A model generated the notes under the pieces. It was not told where the DNA came from, did no database searches, and saw only the letters and a program-made list of their open reading frames with translations. From Candidatus Zixiibacteriota bacterium (GTDB lineage Bacteria; Zixibacteria; MSB-5A5; CAIYYT01): a DNA stretch of 7,013 nt. A program made the position numbers and the translations under genes. The stretch is from NCBI GenBank assembly GCA_023134875.1, contig JAGLUH010000376.1, positions 1 through 7,013 on the forward strand. The letters run 5' to 3'. This document shows positions 6,129 through 7,013 of this stretch, one piece after another. The stretch's first letter is position 1; every line of letters begins with the position of its first letter.

Positions 6129-7013
6129 TTAGAAACGACCAAAACCAAACAACTGTGGTTGTAGTTTGTCGTCGCCCCTGGTCGCAGGCAGCAAAAACCC
6201 CATCGCCTTGACTCGCTCGATATCACCGCCGGTATCAAAATCAACCAATTGCACACCGAGGCCGAAGCGCTTTTTCTTTTCCGGCAGATATGCACCGAAC
6301 AGGCTGAGCGGAAGTTTCATCTCGAAGGTATAGCCATGCTCGGTTCGCATACTGCTGATCTGATAAGCAGTGGAAACGTTCAATTCCAGCGATGCTTTCG
6401 GGGTCTCGGCATCCGGTGAACAGACTCGAAGAAGAAAACAGCCGTCGCCTGCTTCCGACTGGCGGGTGTGAAAGGCGGCAGCAGTGGGGCGCAGATCGAA
6501 ATAGATACCGACAAAATCGCCACCATCTCCATCGGGGCGCAACAGGACATCATCAGTAATCACGCCGGCGATATAGAGGTCGCTGTTGGTGCGCGCCAGG
6601 TAGATTTTCCCCGACAGATCATGGATACCAAGCCACAAGTCGTCGCCATAGCTTAGTTGCCGATCGGTAGTAAACGCAAGTGGCTTAAATCTCTCCCATT
6701 CAGACAGGAGACCGTCAATAACGAACTTCTCCTTGCGCCATTTGATCTCATAGAGTGTCGAGCTCTCATCCAGGGCTAACTGCAAGCGCGCTTCCATAAG
6801 CCGTCGCAACTCACCATCGCCAAGCTTAACTAGTTGATTCCTGGCTTCGTTGAAGCATCTCCGGGTCAGCTTTTTCTGATCCTGATGTCGCAGCATCAGG
6901 CCGAGCTGGTAGTAGAATTCCACCATCTCCGGGCGGTGTACCGAAAGTTGCAGATATACGTCGGCCAGCACCTTGAGATAATCCTTATCAAATCGCTTCG
7001 CGAGAAGCGCCAG
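6129..7013 (-). CDS. TPR-like helical protein with C-terminal CBM9/DOMON-like domain; 5' end outside window
   Basis: The frame is open from the right edge to TAA at 6129-6131, giving 294 visible residues. A GTG at 6971 could be taken as the start, but coding continues upstream in the same frame with protein-like sequence (LALLAKRFDKDYLK), so the gene is truncated by the window. Visible residues about 9-85 are amphipathic helices resembling TPR or helical-hairpin repeats (YYQLGLMLRHQDQKKLTRRC). From about 97 the sequence fits the CBM9-like/DOMON sandwich: FVIDGLLSEW, WLGIHDLSGKIYLARTNSDL, IAGVITDDV, GDFVGIYFD and, near the end, EMKLPLSLFG. Family members bind sugars or occur as sensor or envelope domains; ligand residues cannot be assigned here. 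The missing N-terminus may hold a signal peptide, membrane anchor, or kinase or protease domain, so its function stays open. Confidence 0.82.
   Translation of the reverse strand: MALLAKRFDKDYLKVLADVYLQLSVHRPEMVEFYYQLGLMLRHQDQKKLTRRCFNEARNQLVKLGDGELRRLMEARLQLALDESSTLYEIKWRKEKFVIDGLLSEWERFKPLAFTTDRQLSYGDDLWLGIHDLSGKIYLARTNSDLYIAGVITDDVLLRPDGDGGDFVGIYFDLRPTAAAFHTRQSEAGDGCFLLRVCSPDAETPKASLELNVSTAYQISSMRTEHGYTFEMKLPLSLFGAYLPEKKKRFGLGVQLVDFDTGGDIERVKAMGFLLPATRGDDKLQPQLFGFGRF

Noticed and set aside
5978..6211. Plus-strand 77-residue frame between the convergent genes
   Set aside because: It overlaps the 3' end of the minus-strand CBM9-like gene, lacks a ribosome binding site and its translation covers the palindromic hairpins.

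Overview
The window carries four protein genes and about 0.85 kb of non-coding DNA in two stretches. The largest gene lies on the minus strand, starts at 3227 and leaves through the left edge. It encodes at least 1,075 residues of an exported, cysteine-rich, all-beta multidomain protein. Its parts (a choice-of-anchor J/MAM-like domain, a GxCC...C cysteine motif, PPC-like sandwich modules opening with N-D-D-C, and a GEVED domain) are typical of uncultivated bacteria of the FCB superphylum and its relatives, such as Zixibacteria, Latescibacteria and Eisenbacteria-type genomes. That placement is inferred from domain style alone. No rRNA, tRNA or marker gene is present to confirm it.

Layout: (1) 1-3227, minus strand, giant secreted protein, C-terminus outside the window. 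(2) 3228-3830, AT-rich divergent intergenic region of about 600 bp. It holds a candidate minus-strand promoter, a hairpin, a possible 21-codon leader peptide and several short inverted repeats. (3) 3831-5165, plus strand, TTG-initiated alanine/glycine:cation symporter (AGCS family). (4) 5166-5264, a 99-bp gap with an 11-bp-stem hairpin. (5) 5265-5876, plus strand, GTG-initiated class I SAM-dependent methyltransferase. (6) 5877-6128, convergent intergenic region with GC-rich tandem hairpins. (7) 6129-7013, minus strand, C-terminal part of a protein with an alpha-helical TPR-like segment followed by a CBM9/DOMON-like beta-sandwich; its N-terminus is outside the window.

The genes do not form an obvious pathway. 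The symporter imports small neutral amino acids and the methyltransferase is a free-standing enzyme of unknown substrate. The two minus-strand proteins look like surface or envelope components. I found no CRISPR array, transposase, tRNA, rRNA, toxin-antitoxin pair or recognised defence system. The least ordinary items are the giant secreted protein and its roughly 240-nt structured leader.
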